A stretch of DNA of 16,530 nucleotides from Ardenticatenales bacterium (GTDB lineage: Bacteria > Chloroflexota > Anaerolineae > Promineifilales > Promineifilaceae): the NCBI GenBank assembly GCA_020634575.1, contig JACKBM010000076.1, forward strand, positions 1-16,530, read 5' to 3'. A program made the translations under genes and the position numbers. Numbering within the stretch: position 1 is the first letter of the stretch; each line of letters starts with the position of its first letter. Of the stretch, positions 14,662-16,530 are shown one piece after another. A model generated the notes under the pieces. That model was given only the letters and a program-made list of their open reading frames with translations. It had not been told where the DNA came from and made no database searches.

Positions 14662-16485
14662 ATGAAGCCTCTGGACCTGTCTGAAAATGCCCCCTGGAAA
14701 AAACGCTACACTGTCCCACAGGCGGTTTGGGCGACGGTGGCTGCCGGCAACCCGGCGCGCGGGCTTGTCTGTCACAATCGCACGGGCAAACTGCAGCTGT
14801 ATAGCTGGGAGACGGCCTCCGGCGCCCTGACACAGTTAACGGATCGGCCCAAAGGGCAGCAAGTCGGCGTCATCGATGCAACGGGTGAATTCATCTATTA
14901 CTTGCAGGATCAAGCTGGTAACGAACAGGGCCATTTTGTGCGGGTGCCCTTTGCCGGCGGTGAGCCGCAGGATATCACACCGTCGCTGGCGCTCTATTCC
15001 TCCTGGCAGATCAGTACGTCCGCCGCTGGCAGCCACCTGGGGTTTGTCGCTTCCGGACGCGAAGGGTTTAAGCTGATGGTGCTGGAGCAGGCCGCTGATG
15101 GCGCCCTGGGCGAGCCGCGCTGTATCTGGACGTCGAAGGCGCTATCAACTGGGCCCTGGCTTAACCATGACGGATCCGTTGCCCTGGTGATGACGACGGA
15201 GCGGTCCGGGCGCAATGCGTATGCGCTGCTGGCGCTGGACACGCGTAGCGGCGCCATCCTCAACGAGTGGGAAGAGGCTGCGGCCAGTGTGTCCTGCGGA
15301 GGGCTGGCACCGGCCGCAGTGGGGCCGCTGGCGGCGGTAACCTGCAACGTGTCCGGGCACCACCGGCCGTTTCTCTGGAACTGGCAAACTGGTACCAGGA
15401 CCCCGATTGAGAGTGAGGAATTTGCCGGTGAATTGCAATGTTTGCGTTTCAATCAGGCTGGTGACGCCTTGCTGCTGCGGGAAGCCTATCGGGCCCAGCA
15501 TCGGCTCTACCGTTATGACCTGTCTGATGGGCGTGTGCGGCGGCTGGCCATTCCTGAGGGTTCCCTCGGCTTTATGGGCGGCGGCGCCTTCTTTATGCCG
15601 GAAGGCGAAATCTGGCTGAATTGGCAATCGGCGACGACACCGGCCGGTGTTATCGCCATTGATGACCAGACCGGGGCCTTTAAGCGAACGGTGCTGGCGC
15701 CGGGCGAAGTGCCGGCGAGCCAGGCGTGGCGCTCGGTCGATATGGAGTCGACGGGGGGCGCGCTCATTCAGGCCTGGGTGGCGACACCGGCCGGTACTGG
15801 CCCCTGGCCGCTGATCCTACACACCCACGGTGGGCCAACTTCAGTGATGACCAATGCGTTTCACGCGGAAGCGCAGGCCTGGTTAGATCACGGTTTTGCT
15901 TTTATGAGTGTCAACTACCGCGGCTCTATCACCTTCGGCAAGGCGTACGAAGAGGCGATCTGGGGCAACCTGGGTGATTGGGAGATCGACGATATGGCGG
16001 CGGCGCGGGCCTGGGCCGTGGCCAATGGCATTGCCCAGCCAGATGCTGTCCTGCTGATTGGCGGCTCTTACGGTGGCTACCTCACGTTGCAGGCGCTGGG
16101 GCGCCGGCCGGAGTTGTGGGCCGGCGGCATGGCCGATGTGGCCATCGCTGATTGGCGTCTGATGTATGAAGATCAGGCTGAGACCTTGCGCGGGTACCAG
16201 CGGGCCCTGTTTGGCGGCGGGCCGGAAACGGCCGGGGCCGCCTATGACAAATCTTCCCCAATCACCTACGCGGCTCAATATGCCGCGCCGCTGCTGGTCC
16301 TGCAGGGGCGCAATGACAGCCGCTGCCCGGCCCGGCAGATGGAGCAATTTGAGGCCAAGCTAAAGGATCTGGGTAAAACGATTGAACTGCAATGGTTTGA
16401 TGCCGGCCATGGTTCCTACGAGGTGGCCGAGCGCATCGATTTCCAGGCGCGCCGGATGGCATTTGCTTACCGGATCCTGGGCTAG
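14662..16485 (+). CDS. S9 family (prolyl oligopeptidase-type) serine peptidase
   Basis: 607 aa. The start is supported by GGAG at 14651-14654, 7 bases before ATG. Residues about 20-360 form a beta-propeller that gates substrate size in this family. Residues about 370-607 are the alpha/beta hydrolase catalytic domain: HTHGGPTS, the oxyanion region VNYRGSITFGKAYEEAIWG, nucleophile Ser469 in GGSYGGYLT, Asp552 in QGRNDSRCP and His583 in DAGHGSYE. All three catalytic residues are present. The length fits acylaminoacyl-peptidase and dipeptidyl-peptidase-like members. There is no signal peptide or membrane helix, so it probably degrades small peptides in the cytoplasm. It is divergent from the hydrolase-racemase pair across a 169-bp region and appears monocistronic. 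The exact peptide specificity cannot be read from the sequence. Confidence 0.95.
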   Translation: MKPLDLSENAPWKKRYTVPQAVWATVAAGNPARGLVCHNRTGKLQLYSWETASGALTQLTDRPKGQQVGVIDATGEFIYYLQDQAGNEQGHFVRVPFAGGEPQDITPSLALYSSWQISTSAAGSHLGFVASGREGFKLMVLEQAADGALGEPRCIWTSKALSTGPWLNHDGSVALVMTTERSGRNAYALLALDTRSGAILNEWEEAAASVSCGGLAPAAVGPLAAVTCNVSGHHRPFLWNWQTGTRTPIESEEFAGELQCLRFNQAGDALLLREAYRAQHRLYRYDLSDGRVRRLAIPEGSLGFMGGGAFFMPEGEIWLNWQSATTPAGVIAIDDQTGAFKRTVLAPGEVPASQAWRSVDMESTGGALIQAWVATPAGTGPWPLILHTHGGPTSVMTNAFHAEAQAWLDHGFAFMSVNYRGSITFGKAYEEAIWGNLGDWEIDDMAAARAWAVANGIAQPDAVLLIGGSYGGYLTLQALGRRPELWAGGMADVAIADWRLMYEDQAETLRGYQRALFGGGPETAGAAYDKSSPITYAAQYAAPLLVLQGRNDSRCPARQMEQFEAKLKDLGKTIELQWFDAGHGSYEVAERIDFQARRMAFAYRILG

Positions 16486-16494
16486 CGACGGGCT

Positions 16495-16530
16495 CTAGAC
16501 CAGAACTGTAAAAATCGTGCCCTGGGGTTC
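16495..16530 (-). CDS. Possible C-terminal end of a minus-strand gene (histidine kinase-like tail)
   Basis: Eleven codons read EPQGTIFTVLV followed by TAG (16497-16495). The GTxFTVxL pattern resembles the end of the ATP-binding domain of histidine kinases (G-x-GT-x-FTV-x-LP). It is convergent with the peptidase gene, 9 bp from its stop. Too short to be sure; it could also be chance open frame. Confidence 0.35.
   Translation of the reverse strand, partial: EPQGTIFTVLV

Larger units (their letters stand above)
237..15794. repeat. Highly iterated palindrome CCGGCCGG / ACCGGCCGGT (17 scattered sites)
   Basis: CCGGCCGG starts at 237, 711, 1566, 2319, 2643, 4094, 4334, 4955, 6530, 7958, 10065, 10230, 11512, 13065, 14517, 15640 and 15787. 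Eleven of these (711, 2319, 4094, 4955, 6530, 7958, 10065, 10230, 14517, 15640, 15787) are the full decamer ACCGGCCGGT. Two lie between genes (4334, 14517). The rest fall in coding sequence in two different codon phases (CGG CCG = RP and CCG GCC = PA). Counted by hand. Confidence 0.8.

Overview
The window looks like chromosomal DNA of a GC-rich bacterium, roughly 60% G+C by eye. It is most likely a member of the Chloroflexota (Anaerolineae/Ardenticatenia-like). This is an inference from gene content, not a match to a named genome: NTPases of the AAA-like 'RQMGKSS' type, an NTPase joined to a TolB-like propeller, sigma-r4-like HTH regions fused to NTPases, and little reliance on Shine-Dalgarno sites. 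About 96% of the window is coding. I see no rRNA, tRNA, CRISPR array, prophage or transposase gene.

Layout. (1) Positions 1-4169, minus strand: two adjacent ATPase genes read leftwards, 5 bp apart. The upstream one (4169-2721) is a soluble HTH + P-loop ATPase with a winged-helix end. The downstream one (2715 to beyond position 1) has an AAA-like ATPase, one membrane helix, a helical/TPR-like part, a Thr/Pro/Ala linker and a TolB/WD40-like propeller that runs off the window. (2) Positions 4170-4385: a divergent intergenic region with a 17-bp hairpin and T-run just before a strong ribosome binding site. (3) Positions 4386-12778, plus strand: a two-gene operon of a very large secreted alpha-2-macroglobulin-like protein (2001 aa) and penicillin-binding protein 1C (796 aa), sharing an ATGA stop/start overlap. 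(4) Positions 12779-12890: a palindrome-rich repeat between convergent genes. (5) Positions 14492-12887, minus strand: an alpha/beta hydrolase-fold protein followed by an Asp/Glu racemase-family protein. (6) Positions 14662-16485, plus strand: a cytoplasmic S9 prolyl-oligopeptidase-family enzyme. (7) From 16495 to the end: possibly the last codons of another minus-strand gene.

How the genes work together. The alpha-2-macroglobulin/PBP1C pair is a known bacterial partnership, thought to couple cell-wall repair with trapping of incoming proteases. Here the macroglobulin has lost the residues that form the thioester. The two ATPases look like one signalling unit, a cytoplasmic partner plus a membrane NTPase with a probably external propeller, but their job is unknown. 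The hydrolase and racemase are probably co-transcribed, and the hydrolase lacks the usual nucleophile serine.

The strongest genome-scale signal is a palindromic word. The octamer CCGGCCGG occurs 17 times by hand count, 11 of them inside the decamer ACCGGCCGGT. About one octamer and well under one decamer are expected. This resembles the highly iterated palindromes known from cyanobacteria. I do not see a clearly new multi-gene system. The best leads are this word, the thioester-less macroglobulin, the serine-less hydrolase and the two-ATPase unit.
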